Positions 1 to 14,100 of a stretch of 64,000 bases of DNA are shown here, piece by piece (the first letter of the stretch is position 1; the number at the start of each line of letters is the position of its first letter). The notes under the pieces were generated by a model. It was not told the origin of the DNA, did no database searches, and saw only the letters and a list, made by a program, of their open reading frames with translations. The stretch spans positions 1,302,001-1,366,000 of the forward strand of contig NC_088323.1 of the NCBI RefSeq assembly GCF_910592395.1, written 5' to 3'. This DNA is from Lineus longissimus. Lineage: Eukaryota > Nemertea > Pilidiophora > Heteronemertea > Lineidae. The translations under genes and the position numbers were made by a program.

Positions 1-3000
1 TATCTGGCATGCAAGAATAACGAAATAATTAGTGGCTGTGTATTCTGCTGCATAGCAAAAATAACCACCAAGTTAATAATTGGTGCCGTGGTTATCTAAA
101 CATTGCCTGATATGACTGCTGGTGACTTGTCCATAACGGTTCAAGTGTCTGTTTTCCTCCAAGTTGCTTGAACATTACACTGAGCATTCACCTGCTCCTC
201 TCATACATATTCCTTTAGTCGATCCCCTTGGTGAACATTGTATCTTCAGAACATGCTTTTGGCGTGATTCGCCTCCTACCACCTCGTAGACTGAAAGCCT
301 AATGAGAAACTGTTATTTTCTTCTTTGGGCTAGTCGCATTGGAATAGAGCCAAAGGAAAGCAATTACCCTCACTTGGTTACATGTTACTATGACATGTCT
401 GGTTCACGACTCTTGAGAGTGCCACGAAATGATGCTAATAATGAAGCTTTAATGGAGGTGGGCATTTGATAGCTCCTCAGAGTATTGGTGATGTAATGGA
501 AGGAACAAGCCTCTGATGAAAAAAGCTTGTATTGTAGGCAACACTCTCAGCTACTGTCCGTCTCAAAACCTAAAAAACGTCTACCCGTTGTCTCGAGTGG
601 TTCAAACAACCTTTTACCTTTTCTGGCCATTCCTTCCTTCCTTCGCTAACGCTCACTGTAGGCTATGCAATTGTGCATATCACCTCAGTTTCGTTGTATC
701 TGTCGCCAACGCGACTGTCTATATCTTGTCAAAAATAATGTCTGCACGATGACAATAATAATGTCTACATGTAGACAACAAAACCGTTTACATGTTGATA
801 AAAGTAATACGGTGTGTATAGTATTGAGAAACAGATCAAGTGCCGGAGCAAAAGCTCCAGGCCGGCTGGTGATGGTACTACATGCAAATCACGTAGCGAC
901 TAAAAAGAGAACCAACGACATTGTTGGAATGGTTGAAAAAGTCATCAGCACTGATGACATTTCGTATTCTGTGTTTTCCTGGGCACACAATACTTCTTAC
1001 AGCTGGGGAAGAAACCATCTACACACTTGACTTAGTGATGAACGATGTGTCGCTATTCTAGCAGTGTGAATAACATTCTTCCATTATTTGCATTTTAAAC
1101 ATTTTATACATTTTACAGAATCTTTTCGTCAATCGTACGAATATGAAATGTTCATATCACACAATCACATCGAAAGAAAATTTGACTACAGAAAAAGTGT
1201 CGTCATACAAATTTCCCTAATGTAATCAATCCTGGTTTCTGTCACAAGAACCTACGTAGCCGGCAGCAGTAATCCAACATAAATTGGCTCCCTTTGCCCG
1301 AAAGTACCACCTATCAAAACAAATCCATTCAAAATCCCTCGAGCCATCCAAGATTTAAGATGAATTCATTTTTTTCTCTCAGCCAATTTCTTCTGCGATG
1401 TCGAATAACATAACATATTTATGTGTAAGGTTGCACTGAAACCGACCGTATGTTAGTCTGCTTCAACCCTAGGTAGGCCTAATGGACCGGGTTAGTTAGG
1501 TAGGCAAAGGATGGATAGGCAAGTGGGTTAAACCTAACTTTTTTTTGCATCTTTAACAGCGGATTTGGATATGGAATTGTCCACTTTTAGGTATGGATAA
1601 AGGAGCTTCACCTTGCAGCAATAAACTGACCGGCAATAAAGGAGACGTCACATGGCTCGGATAAACCAAGTGTTTACATGAGGGTAAGCTCCGAGAGGCA
1701 ATCTGTTGTCTCAATCTTGAAGTGCACACCAGTTGCTCAGACTGTGGACCCTAAACCTTGACAACAACATCAGCGAGCCAGGCAACCGAAAGCTGGTTGG
1801 GTGAAACACTGGATGCGGACATACCTTCCTGCAATGCTAGCCAAGGGGCCTCCCTTTCCAAGACTCCTTTCATCTTGTTTATTTCCAGACATTCTAACGA
1901 CATTTTGATTGTATCATGGTGGTGAACAGAATTGTATGTGAATTTGAGAAAAACATATTCACACGTCAATTCGTTAAAAGACCGTTAATGAGCCATTGGG
2001 TGTCATTTGTACAGTGGAGTTAGAAAATGCAGTTCTTTGCGGTACATTATACACACACGTTCAGGTAAAAAAACCAGATCGGTTCTGTGCGTGACATCTG
2101 ACATTGAGAGCTATCGCCGACAGCCAAGATATCACGATGGCTGAGAATCTTATCTTATTTCATTTTTTTCTGATGTGTTAAGTTATGCCAGATCATGCAT
2201 GCTCTTTCATACGTTTGTTAACGAGGGGCTATAGGCAGGAGATAAGGGTGCACAATTTGGTGACGGGGCTGTTTGATTCAGCTGTAGTACTCCTCCTATA
2301 TGTGCGAATAGTTTCGTTGTACTGTGAGATGGAAGAGAGGTCGGCTCCGTGTAAACTACCTACGAAAGAGCTTTCATGGAGGTCTGATAGCTTGAACCGG
2401 CACGAGCAAATAAACGTAATGTACGCAAAACGAGCCTCACATTTACAATCCCCTTCCCCATCCTCAATGCATAAGTTAATGAACAGCCCCATACATCGTG
2501 ACAATACTGAATTGGACATTAGGTTCTCTCATCTTACAGAGATGACGGATAGATTTGGCTGAGCCATCATTTAGACATTTAAGAGCAAATCTGCTACGCA
2601 TCAGATACAAAAGAGCTTTGGTCAAGCATAATGCCAATCCATTAGCATCAGCTAATCTCTGCTTTACAAGACTGATGCCAGTCATGGCAACAGACAATCT
2701 GTATTTGTTATTGGATAACTATTCCTTTGTCAAACTTCAGTTTTCTCTCTCAGTGACTTCGCTTCAATACAATCTTTTCAAGAAGAACATTGTTGTTTCT
2801 ATCAACGTTAAAAAAGAAAGGCATATCCTTGAAATTTGAAGCGAAATGTCAGAGATTACAACTCTGACGCTGTCGGGGTTTCTACTCCAATTCGTTCTTA
2901 AATAACTCAACAAATGACGTCAAATGGCGACAGCGTATGACACCATTTTCAGGACTCGCAAGAACACAATAGGTAACTCTTCAGGAGATGAGCAGCACAT

Positions 3001-6000
3001 TTGGTCATGGTTATTCTTGTTGCCATGGTGGACAGGAACGTGAATGTAGCTTCTCTATTGGCAAGGTCAAGCATCGAACACGCAATGCATTCTTAGAAAT
3101 AAATCACGTGTCATCTTAACCACACCACAAGCAGGCTCCAGTCGCACAGACTAGTGTCGAAAACGTACGCTAACGAGCAGTAGGCCTAATGTTATACAAA
3201 TCACCGCTCTTTACCAGCATTTATAAAATATGGGCGATACTATCGACAGAAACCTACTTTGTTTTGATAAAACAATTCTCATCTCCATCCGACATCCATT
3301 ACCGCTGCGACCAATAAGTCACGATGACAAATAAATTGTTGGCAGGCTGTATAACATAGCATTATTATCAGGTAATTGGTTGCTGGATGAGCTGATGGCG
3401 ACTCTGGCCTCGGAATGACCATTTTACTCTAAGTAGGGGCTATTTGAAGGAGCCGAGGCTATCTGAGCTTTGTCATTAACCTCAACAGCAATTGCTCTTC
3501 CATCCTTTTTTGTCCTGGTTGTCTGGTGTTGTGTTGCTAGAAAACCTTGTGTCAATTTCAGTCAAATCACTGTTTCTTTCCCCAATGAGAGCTGTACGTT
3601 TTAATGGACATGGGTGTACTTGCAGGCAATGACTGTGGCAGGCTCATGAGAGAGACCACTGCCGTAAGGATAGCCTACCCTTGACAAACACTACTCTAGC
3701 TGCAATCTGTTGACCCCACAAAAGAGACAGTCAATGGAATGACCACCTGTCACGACATCTTGAACAGTCAAGACAACACCTACTATAATGATAGATAAAA
3801 GATGTATTGGTTTGTTGTCTCAGAGCAGACAGATACACCTCATCGACGAATGAATGTATTTGATTTATGATTCTTCCCATGTTGCTCCGAATCGTGAGAA
3901 GGCTTCATGCCGTGGTAGCCTATTGATTTTTCACGTCTAGCAGATTGATTCTTGACTAAAGATCAATCAGTGACACAATCGGTGGCAGCATCTCTATTCC
4001 AGCGGTAGCTCTACGAAGGTTAGTCAATGTCCACGAAGGACAAATGCTCGGAGGGGGTAACATTTGAACATCTGTATGACTGTGCTGTCAACAAGCGCAG
4101 CCTTAACCTCTGGCATTTATAAGTCATAACTCAACAAATCTAATCATCATAAACAATAGTTTCATCCTCAATGACAACTTTAAGCCAAAGAAGTCAAACT
4201 CGTGAGTCTAAGTCGCACACTACCAGCAGAAAAACACATTTATCATATCATATTGTTTTCTGTTATCAGATCGTTGGAAGTTGTTGATGAGCAGTCGACC
4301 TCACGTTATTCATGGCAAGTCATTTTTCATATAAGTAACGGTACTTCCAAGTTTTTGAGAATCAGCCCCGCATTTTCCCGCTGGTATTCTCAGGCAGGCT
4401 CAGAACTTTGACCATCTATTCACGATGCAGCCGCCTTAACCACCAGTCAATCAGGATCAGCAACGTACCTAGCTTCAAGGAAACCCCTCATGTCCTTGAA
4501 ACCAGACATCTATCAATGCTGAAGCGGACCAACTCCTTGTCGTTAGTTGAGTACATGATGTATTAGCCAATGTCATCGACATCTCAGATTGTTTACCAAG
4601 CACTAACCATACCATAAATGGGATATTAACAGGTTCCTGCGCTGATGGCCGAGCAGTTACCCATTTTTGAGAGAAAACTGTTCCCAGAGGTTGCTGTGGA
4701 CCAGTGCCTCAGTCATATCAGGCTCTCAGTCAAGAGGTCTCTGGTCGAAATCGACACACAGTCGCAGAGAGTCTCAAGACATGCCCTTCTGTCTAACTTT
4801 TAACTTTGCCCCCCGCCCCCCTCACTGAACGTCAAAACTGGATGTCATCACTCTGTTGATACAAAGGCAATAAAAGTTTACATTTTTCAACAACTAATCG
4901 CTGCCACGCTATGAGGTTTCAACCACACCTCGGCTTATCCTCACATCCGTCATCAATAATCACAATATTGAAAAACAACAACAAATTGTTCATGCCTTAT
5001 GCCAGAGGATATACAAATTATGGCATTTAGATGCAAACGCAACTTTTTGTTATATTGATCAAATGGATCAAGTTCTATTATTATTGTGCAACCTGCGTGG
5101 GCTTCACGGACAAAAATACTATTATGCTGATGCAAAATAACATTATCGTTATTTGCGTCTGATAAAAACAACATCGGCTCATGTTTGCCATCTCCTATTC
5201 GGATGTATTTGTTGTAAACAACGACATCATGTCAATAAGACGGCAACCATTAGTTCACGATCGACTCATAAGAAAGGTTCATATGAGGAAAAGCTGTTTA
5301 CACCTTGGCGGATGTGGTCATTCTTACATGATTTCCAGCGGAACGATATCGTGTCAAGAACAGTGGTGGTGCCGGTGGGGGCAATTTTATGACATGAGGA
5401 AGTGGAAAACCCCACGTCTGAAATAGCTACCAAAGTCCCACGCAAACTAGGATTCCAACCAGGGACTTCTAGACCGCGAGTCGCTAGGCACTATACCACA
5501 TTGACTTCTCCAGCACTAGAGGTACTACCAGTTGTACAACTAACACTGACCAACAGTAACCACATCACAATGGTCCCAGGAGGCTGACAACGTTTCTCTT
5601 TCATTTTCATTATTGGCAACAAATCGTCTGCCTCCAGTTAATATATCACCGCACAAAAAAACCTGCCGCCTCCGGATTTTCGCAGAGCTGCTTAAACGCA
5701 TCATTCAACGCCGGCCTACCCTTGAGAAAATCACCTGGCCGAGATGCTGTCGCCATGGAAACCAGGAAGTTGTCGTCAGGAAACTTGCGATTGGTTTGTG
5801 CTTCGTTGTCACGTGACACTTTTGTTTAGATTACATCTGAGAGTAAACATCTGCCGAAGAACTGGTAGAGAATGTTCTCTGAATTGCCCTGGTGAAGAAA
5901 CGCAGGCAGGTTCATGTTTTGTTCCAGCAGACAAGAGATGTTTTGTAAGAGGTGGCATTTGCTTTGTTTTTCTTCTCCTGAAGTATAACGTGAGAGCAGT

Positions 6001-9000
6001 ACAGTAGCTCCAGCTTTACAGGAGTGATTTATTTTGATGAAGACTGATAGTCAATAACGACAATGGACAATGAAATCCCGCCTAAATGGGAAATGACACC
6101 ATAACAGTTTCACGAGCAACGCTTTCCTATCTAAGGATTTGGGCATCATCACTAGTATTTTCAAAGCAGGAGAAAAAGGTCTCAAATGATGCTGAATTTT
6201 CAACATGAAAATACATCCTCAACAATGCATCAGACTACCGGGTTTTCTCACGAGATTCCATACTGTGAGAAAGTGCCTCATTATCGTGACAGAAACTCTA
6301 GCACATTGTAAAGGAATCTATGATGAAATACATCCACCCACAAGCAACGCTCTTTTGATGTCATTGGTAGAAAGATACTCTTGACTTGTCATGCATGATA
6401 CAAGCGTTATCAACCATGTACTATCACATCTCAAATAGAAGAAAGCCTTTAATAAAAAATGTATTTATCCTGGTGCCAGGAGTACCACATTTTATTAAGG
6501 TATATCCATTTATCTAACAATCATATTAAGGAATCAAGCATTATGCCATGATAATGATCAAAGGCGTAACAATATGAAAAGGAAGAAAGGGATTACCTCA
6601 TCTTAGCCCAAGGCACATCTAGTTCCATACATCCAGACTAGCACCAAGAGTCGATATTTGATGATGTCAGACATCAATCTATAAAACTTGACATTTTGAT
6701 CCTACCAGCTTGACTGCCGTCTTCACCAGTTGACATTTTCAAAAGGTTACTTGAAATTTATTAAGGTCAACAAAGAGCACAATGCCATACATTTCACAAC
6801 ATGATGATGGTCCAGATGCCTTTACAAAGGCAGTTAATTGGGCTTTTACGCCAAGTGGTTTTCGCCGAAGACTACAACAGAATCTCAATATCTCACCTCA
6901 AAAGCGACATAGTTATGAAGAAAAGAAATCATTGACGTTGAAATGCTCCTCTTACAGTAAAGTTTGCGAATGTAACTTTATCAGGTACTTCTACGAAAAA
7001 CAAAATGGACTAAAGTTGCTTTTCGTATCGTTCTAGCGAAAGGTACATAGTTGAACTCAGGATGTGACCAGATTACATTTACGAAAAGATAGTGGCGTAG
7101 CACAACACTGGGTTCTCCTTAGGGTAGGCGTAAACAAAGCTCTTTCACTGTATCAGCTAAAGTCGGTCAACTATGACACCGGCTCTGAAAGGCTGTGTAT
7201 CATTACTATTTGTGGTCACATTATTACAGGTCAGCCTTTACCTTTGGCCAGATCTATCTGAAAAACACCACGTCATACTAATATCAAAAGTGATGCAGAC
7301 TCTACATAGCGCCTCGAGCTACATGATTCAGTGACATGATACATCCCTGGATTCCTGGAGATGAGTCGCGGGGCGGCCGTAGATCACATCAAATTGTAAT
7401 TACAGGCTCCTTTTGACGATCAATAATCGGGAGATTGGGAAATAATCCAAAGGGAAACGGAATCGCAATATATCAATATGGATATAATGGGGGTTTACCA
7501 TAAATATGGTTTGTTGGAGGAGGGCGGGATGCATCATTGACTGAAAAATGTGTGGCTCAACAGTGTTCGGCATCAGAGAAGCCGAGAAATCATTTTTTTC
7601 CTGTTGGATGATTCTATATCACATTACACATACAACATGTATAAAAGTCCGTGCTTTGAAGTATCTCTACGGGTGTGCAGGGCGGTGTATATGTTTACAA
7701 CATTGAAGAGAGAGTAAAGAAGGTCAAGCTGCCTCAGGTCTGTCCAAATATCAGTGATGGGTGTAACTGAAGCCGCAATGGATAATCCCAAGATTTGGAG
7801 AAGGGAACACAAAAGTCGGCAGAGGCCAGGGTGAGATTGGGCAGGTGGCCTTGGAACATCGGTCCAGTAAAGGGTTGATCACCTTGCTTAAAATATCCTC
7901 GTCATGTGCAAACTCTTCTTTTAGATTTCCCTACATATGCTGTCCTTCGCATAAATCTATAATGCGTTTCACTTGGACCAGAATTCTGAAGAAGATGTAC
8001 ACAGGAGTGCCAAGACTTAAGATGAAGTAAAACATTCTGTTTCTTATCATCAAGGACGTACTGTCCTTACCACGACACCAACCAAACATCATGCACAGCA
8101 CTATGGGTTCAGCTTAGCATGGTTTGATTATCTCTCACGGGTGACGAAGTTAGTACATATATGAGAGTAGTAATGGCGTATTAACGGGATATCCTCCATC
8201 AGTCTGTCATCTTGGGCCTCATCTATTAGATTTCGATCAGGACGCAGGTGTTATTGAGGAGTCTGCTGATGGGTTGGTTGTGTCCTGATAATTCGCTCCA
8301 ACATACCTCGGCAGGTGGTTGCACTCTACATGTATAATCCCAATCATCCAATTTTCCAATTATTCTAAACGTCATGTCATTTCAGGTAGATTCCCGTCAA
8401 TACTTCTGAATCTAATGGAACTAAAAGGGGGTGACCAACACTGACAAAGTACAGGGTTACAAGGTAAACTATACGACACTTTCCAATACCATCATAGCGC
8501 CATCACTCAAAACAAGGACTTCTGAGACATGCTCAAATGGCTGTTGGACGTTGGCTACACTCTCCATCAGCCAACATGAGGGGATTGAAATCAGTGCCTA
8601 AGGGAATAAGAGGTGGTAGATATGCAATGCTTTGAATCCCCCGCTAATTGGAAGCGGGGTGGTGCCATTCCAGGAATTTGTTATATGGATGGACAATTGA
8701 TGTTTTCTCACTGAACTCATTAGATATGCATCTTCATATCATGAATTTGAACGTCTAAAGAAGTCCAGGCACTCCTTCGGCTCGGCAGATACAATACTTA
8801 ACACAAAACAATGACGAAACACCAAACAGCGAATCAGATCGAGAATTGACACCAAAGACATTTCTTCAGTCCTTGAAGTGAGACGACATATCGCTCCCTT
8901 TCATAAGATGAATACAATGAACTATTGAATCATTTCTATCGCAGCTTGTTCAGCACGATCGCTTCTCTTTCATAATGTATCAATCGTGTAAATTGAATAG

Positions 9001-10125
9001 GGCAGCAATTAAACACGGTTGAATTCGAAGCGCTGACGGATTACCGTGCCACTACATTCATTAGCCGTTGGAACTAATGGCGTTTCTATGTATGTGACTG
9101 CCAAGGTTGTCCGCCACGAATCAAAGCAGTCGGAGTGTGACTAGGTTGAAGACATAACACGCTTATGAGGCTGGACTCGTCAGGGCTAAAAGGAGAGATT
9201 TCATGGTCGATATGTTTTGAGGGGGTCACCTCCATGTTCCCCGGTGTAACATCTGCGGTGGTTTCAAATTTTCAGAGTAGGCTATCCCTTTCTGTTCCTC
9301 CATTCACCACTAACATAACCACAACCATTCGCGGTCTGATCTTTTAGTTGGGTGAAACACTGGCACACAGAACCTGAACCGCCTCCAATGTTCCCCGGTG
9401 TAATGCGATTGAAAGTCACATAAACTTATTCAAAGCAAAGACCACGTAAACCAATCCAATTCGAATGTCACATAAACCAATTCAAAAAGCAATTTACATT
9501 AGAGACCAGAAATGCGATCTCCTTCGCCAAATAAATCCAGTTGAGAACCATTATTTTTGTCTCTCCAAACAAACAAAGCCAAATGTTCATTTCACGATAT
9601 TCTTGTTGACGCACGGGACCAATATCCTGATGTAATTGGCTCATTCTTTAATAGGAAATTGAGATGGAAAACCATGAATATAGTAATTCGCTTGTATTGG
9701 ATTGGCTATGAGCATTGATGTCAGTTTCAGCTGAGGGGTTTCAAAGGCGGGTTGCCAAGAGGACTCTACCACAAGTGTCTCCATGAGCAGGTTTTCACGG
9801 CAGTTTGTCAAATCAACACAACCTCACACCTGATCAAATTGGCATGAGACTTCTGGACTAGCAAAGAGCACAATGTTGTATACCACTTGGATGAAGTATG
9901 GAACAGCAAAGACATTACAGAGTTCTAGTATAATGCCTGATCATGTTTTATGCACCATAGCATATGCGTCAAAGGCTCTATGCGTCCCCAAACCAAAAGG
10001 GTTGTGTGTGTCTCGGTTCTGAACATCCAGGTTCCTGTTTTATAACATACGATGACTATTGAACATGCACAGATCTAACCCAACTAGCTGTCAAATACCC
10101 TAAATCTCACCCCTCTATATTTCAG
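1..10125. other. Long non-coding stretch, probably intron/intergenic
   Basis: I see no exon I can support on either strand. Open frames are short, lack family resemblance and mostly lack splice consensus. Because the FN3 exon at 10126 starts with a splice acceptor in phase 2, at least part of this stretch is probably the last intron of that gene, with the upstream exons outside the window. It contains a tRNA-like element near 5435-5505. Short diverged repeats also occur: a 15-nt word (tgttccccggtgtaa) near 9235 and 9390, and ttgggtgaaacactgg near 1798 and 9350. Confidence 0.6.
5435..5505 (-). repeat. tRNA-like element (SINE head or tRNA pseudogene)
   Basis: Read on the minus strand this is about 71 nt long. 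It has an A-box-like segment (TGGTATAGTGCC) near the 5' end and a B-box-like segment (GGTTGGAATCC, one mismatch from GGTTCGANNCC) about 35 nt further on. This is the spacing of an internal Pol III promoter. The acceptor stem pairs only partly and the T-loop C is changed to G, so a working tRNA is unlikely. A tRNA-derived SINE head or a dead tRNA copy fits better. No poly(A) tail or target-site duplication was recognised. Confidence 0.45.
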
Positions 10126-11171
10126 CACCAAAGACGGCCCAGCCAATGTTGCAGCGTATGAGTGAAATGACTACTACGGCCCTCCCAACTGTTATGCAGG
10201 CCTTGGAACTCGTATCAACATCGAGCAGTACGATAAAGCTAAAATGGGCGTATAACGAGTACTTCTATCCAAACCTCATCTCCTCACAGGTTTATATCCA
10301 GCGACATGACAGTACGCATATTGACTACAGTGCCATGATGGGAACTGACGTGACATCATACACAATAAAAAACTTGCAAGTGAATACACACTATAAAGTA
10401 TGCTTGGCAGTGTATAACGATGACGCACTGGACTTGCCCTCACCGGAGCGCAACTGTCTGGATGCCATGACAACTGCATGGCATATCCCTGTTTCTATTG
10501 GAAGTAGTATTGGGGCTGTTCTAGCCTTTGCAATCATTGTCTTAATTGTCTTGATCTCGCAGTGCAAAGCGAAGAGTTTTCAGAGCGTGCATCGCCGAAA
10601 GAGTAGTCGATACGACTCGCAGTATGACTCCACGTACGAGAGTGTGACACATGACCCAGAGTCCATGCATCACCACGCAGAGTTCAGTGATATCACGATA
10701 CAAGGTCCGGAGGACGATGTTAGTTATGAGAATGACACGAGTGCGATGTCATCGTCAGACACACATCAACAGTCAAACATTTCAAACCATATACCCCAGC
10801 AGCATACGAACAGTCGGTACCTTTCCGCAGATTATGCTGCTGAACTTCCTGGGCCGAGTAAGCCTTGTGAGCCACCGGTTCAAAATGATGTCAGAAAAGA
10901 TACGAAGCCTTCTGACAAAGATGTCAAGTTTTCTGACAACAAAACTGACATCAAGACAGATGCCAAAGCAGAAGTAAAGGATGTGAAGCGCGATGTCAAG
11001 GACTTGAAGAGCGACATCAAGGATATAAAACGTGATGGCAAGGACGTTAAGCCTGTGAAACCAGTAAATGCAAAGCCAAGACACATACAGCTCCACCTGA
11101 TGGGAAAGTCATTAGCCAATGGACGTATGATTACCGACCATGCCACGTGTACCAGGGTCCACACCGTATGA
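10126..11171 (+). CDS. Last exon of a fibronectin-III single-pass membrane protein
   Basis: This is a 3'-terminal exon only. The acceptor ttcag ends at 10125. Two nt complete a split codon, then the frame reads PKTAQP followed by the Met at 10146 and stays open to TGA at 11169-11171. Numbered from that Met, residues 15-107 form a fibronectin type III-like fold (LKWAY; then NLQVNTHYKVCLAVYN). A transmembrane helix follows at about 115-139 (VSIGSSIGAVLAFAIIVLIV), with basic KAK just inside. The cytoplasmic tail is about 200 residues. It carries a Tyr-rich YDSQYDSTYESV stretch and SYEN, which could be phosphorylated, and then a Lys/Asp repeat (KDVKRDVKDLKSDIKDIK) that may form a charged helix. 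Such tails occur in LRR/Ig/FN3 cell-surface proteins, but the ectodomain exons lie outside the window, so no orthologue is named. The acceptor, helix and open frame are seen; adhesion or receptor function is inferred. Confidence 0.75.
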
Positions 11172-14100
11172 CTGGACGTTGTTTGTAAGATATAGGCCAA
11201 ATTTTGGGTGTTTTTAGGGAGCATTTCATATGCAAGTTGGCTTGTGGCCGAAATTGGGCCTTTGCCAGCCTTCGGCCTTTGAATGGGGAACAGATATCAG
11301 AGATGACCTGTAGGAAGCAGATAGGTTACGAGGTAACTGAGTTGGTTGTAAGGTTTATTTCTGCATCATGTCCTGGCTGGAGTTGCACTCATTCATGGTT
11401 TGGTCAGTATTTTGTGTGTAAGTTTATCACCCTCACCAAGAAAATAAAGGATGAGCCTCCGTCTTGGATAGGGGATAAAGACTCATACGGCCAATGGCCT
11501 GATGTATTGTGTGATACTGTCTGATTGGTGCAAATCAGTAAAGACGGATTGAAGCATGGCCCATATGACCATGTCGCATTCTAGGGAAAAGGAAAAATCA
11601 CCTAGATTTCAATAACTTTAATGTATAACTGATCTTTATGTGATCATAATTTGCAAATGTTAATGTACATGTAAATAATCTTGGAAAAAACCCGTGCAAT
11701 ATACATTTACACTGATATGATATCATTCCACTGTCGGTGCTGTAGTAAGAGAAATGAATCTATTTAAATTACTCCCCTCAGCAGAAGGTTGTGCCGTGGC
11801 AAAATGGCATTTATTCGTTTACAAGTTGCAGAATTTCAAAAAGCAAGTGTTGAGGTGTCATCTTATTTGAATTGCTCCGAAAAAATATATTTTTCATTTG
11901 ATACTTTGTGTCCAAAAACGCTTTCAAAAGTGTGTTGTTTGAGTTTGAATAGGGTCTAACCATGAGCCAATGCATTAGACAGCGCAGTACATTGCAATCG
12001 ATGAAGGCAAATCTCAGCAAAGACGTATAAGAATAGATGCCATTTTGACTGCTGCACAACCTTGGGCTGATTGGAGGAGGGCATTTATTTAATCCAGGAG
12101 AATACGGGTGCAATGTTTGGAGTTGCCAATTAAGATTTTTCGCGAACACCTCATTTTCTGTAAGAATTTGCACAAAATAGATTTTTGCAAAACGTAGGCC
12201 CTATATATTTGCGGAAAGATTTTCTAAACTGCAGACTACAATATAATTTCTTCTTGAATGTCTTGTCATCTTTTTAGAGTGTACATGTATTTGTGATTGT
12301 TTTTAGGTGGATCATCTTGAAGACAGACTATGGGCGTGAGATTCAGCATCGATATCACTCTAGACAGGCACCCACTTGATGGGAATAATGCGAACACTAG
12401 TGTGAATGCTATTGGCTCCATGCCACCTTTCATATAATGGTCTGCGGCTTCATTCCCTTTTTTTAATCACAGAAAAAAAACTTGTATTCTAGGAATGCTA
12501 CTTATCTGATATATTTTTATTGTTGATTGAAATGCACATTGTGTAACTAGATGGCAGTAAATTGGGACTGACTATGTATGCAACCGATAGTTTAGTGAAT
12601 CACAAACCTTTTATGTGTACACACATGCCATTTTATTGATTGGTTTGGTAAAATACTCGATTCATCAAGTGGAGTGTGTGACTGTTTTACTTTCTCCAGA
12701 GCATCTTTCATAGGGATGCCTAATCTGCAAAATGGTTTGACGCAAGTAATCCTCATTAAAGATTGATTTAATCAAGCTGAGGAAGAAAGGGGTATTAAAA
12801 GAGTAGTGTGAGACATGCTACCAATGAGAGCACCCTCAACTTGTGCCCAGTTTCCTTAAATGGAGAAAGAAAAGATAATTTTACATGTATATACTGGGTA
12901 ATGTAATAAGTGTTAACATTTTCTGCCCGGATTTTGCACAGGGGCTTGTAGAGCACCGCTTTGCCTTGACTTTTCATAGATCAGTGATGCACGGTGTGTA
13001 ACACACTTGTACTAGGATAGTTCTTATTATATCACGTATAATCATAGATGGCGCTGGGCGCTAAAATTGTCAAAGTGAATGTTGAAGAAAGAGGTTTTTT
13101 AGAGTGATTTATCACGTCTCTCCTCTTCTAACTTCCATATTGGAAATGAGGTATTTTAATGCTGAATATGTGAATAATGAAACAACCAATATTCAGACTT
13201 CGTATGTATCTGTAAGATGTCTTCTGATCCGCAGAATTTCCAGAAACCACGAGTGTTTTGTCTTGTACCTTATGCTTTGGTCCCAGATGTGCACCATCTT
13301 GAAACGAAAATATCCAGTATCTTTCCCAAAATGTGTATATCCAAAATGTGCCTCCGAAGCCTTTTTCTTCTGTGTGTTTATCATGTTTGATGTATTCGTC
13401 TGTCATCCCCAGTAAAACGATTTTCGGGTTTGCTCTGGTACAATAGTCACCCAAATCAAGGACACCATATCGCCGAGTATCCTGATTCAGGTGATTCTGA
13501 AGATATTGATGAGATGTGAAATATCAAGATAATAACTGAGGTGATTTTCGTGTTTGTCGTGTATGGCGGAGCCTATAGCAGGAAGACCATTTTCATTGCA
13601 AGTTGTACCACAGCAAACCAATGACCTTGACCTCTTGAATGTCATCCCCATTTGTGCCAAACCCTTTGATGTTGGACTTCTTCCTTTGTACATGTAAATT
13701 TTCAAGTCCGATTATTATTACATGGAAGAGAAAGTTCTTTGAAATAAAGTTATTCTTTTATCAAAACTTGGGTTTCTCCAATCAAACTTATGTTATCAAT
13801 TCTAAAGCAGAATTACTCTGACTGGGCTCACCTCATCTTCCACGGAGTCATAATCCTTTCGGAAAGAAGGAATCATTCCTTCAAATAAGACTTAAAACTG
13901 AGTCTCCTTGTATTTGATGTCTATGCCAGGGCAGGTACGTAAAAGACCCCACCAAGTGAGAAACAAGAGTAGCTTGCGTGAACTGCCCCTCCTTGTCCGA
14001 AAGGCCCTTGGCATAACGGTGAGTATGTCCCTGTGTATGGAAGAAAGAATCTTTTCCTTTGTTCTCTAAGCCTCCACTATGTACTCCTTCCAGACACATG

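Noticed and set aside
5402-5587. 61-codon frame
   Set aside because: It spans the tRNA-like element, so it is more likely repeat sequence than protein.
10782-11224. Antisense frames of 104-114 codons
   Set aside because: They are shadows of the repetitive Lys/Asp coding region of the FN3 exon.
11811-12173. 120-codon minus-strand frame downstream of the FN3 gene
   Set aside because: Composition is random, with no splice context and no recognised motif.
13128-13454. Overlapping frames of 103-108 codons on both strands
   Set aside because: Open on both strands by composition; no splice sites or domains.
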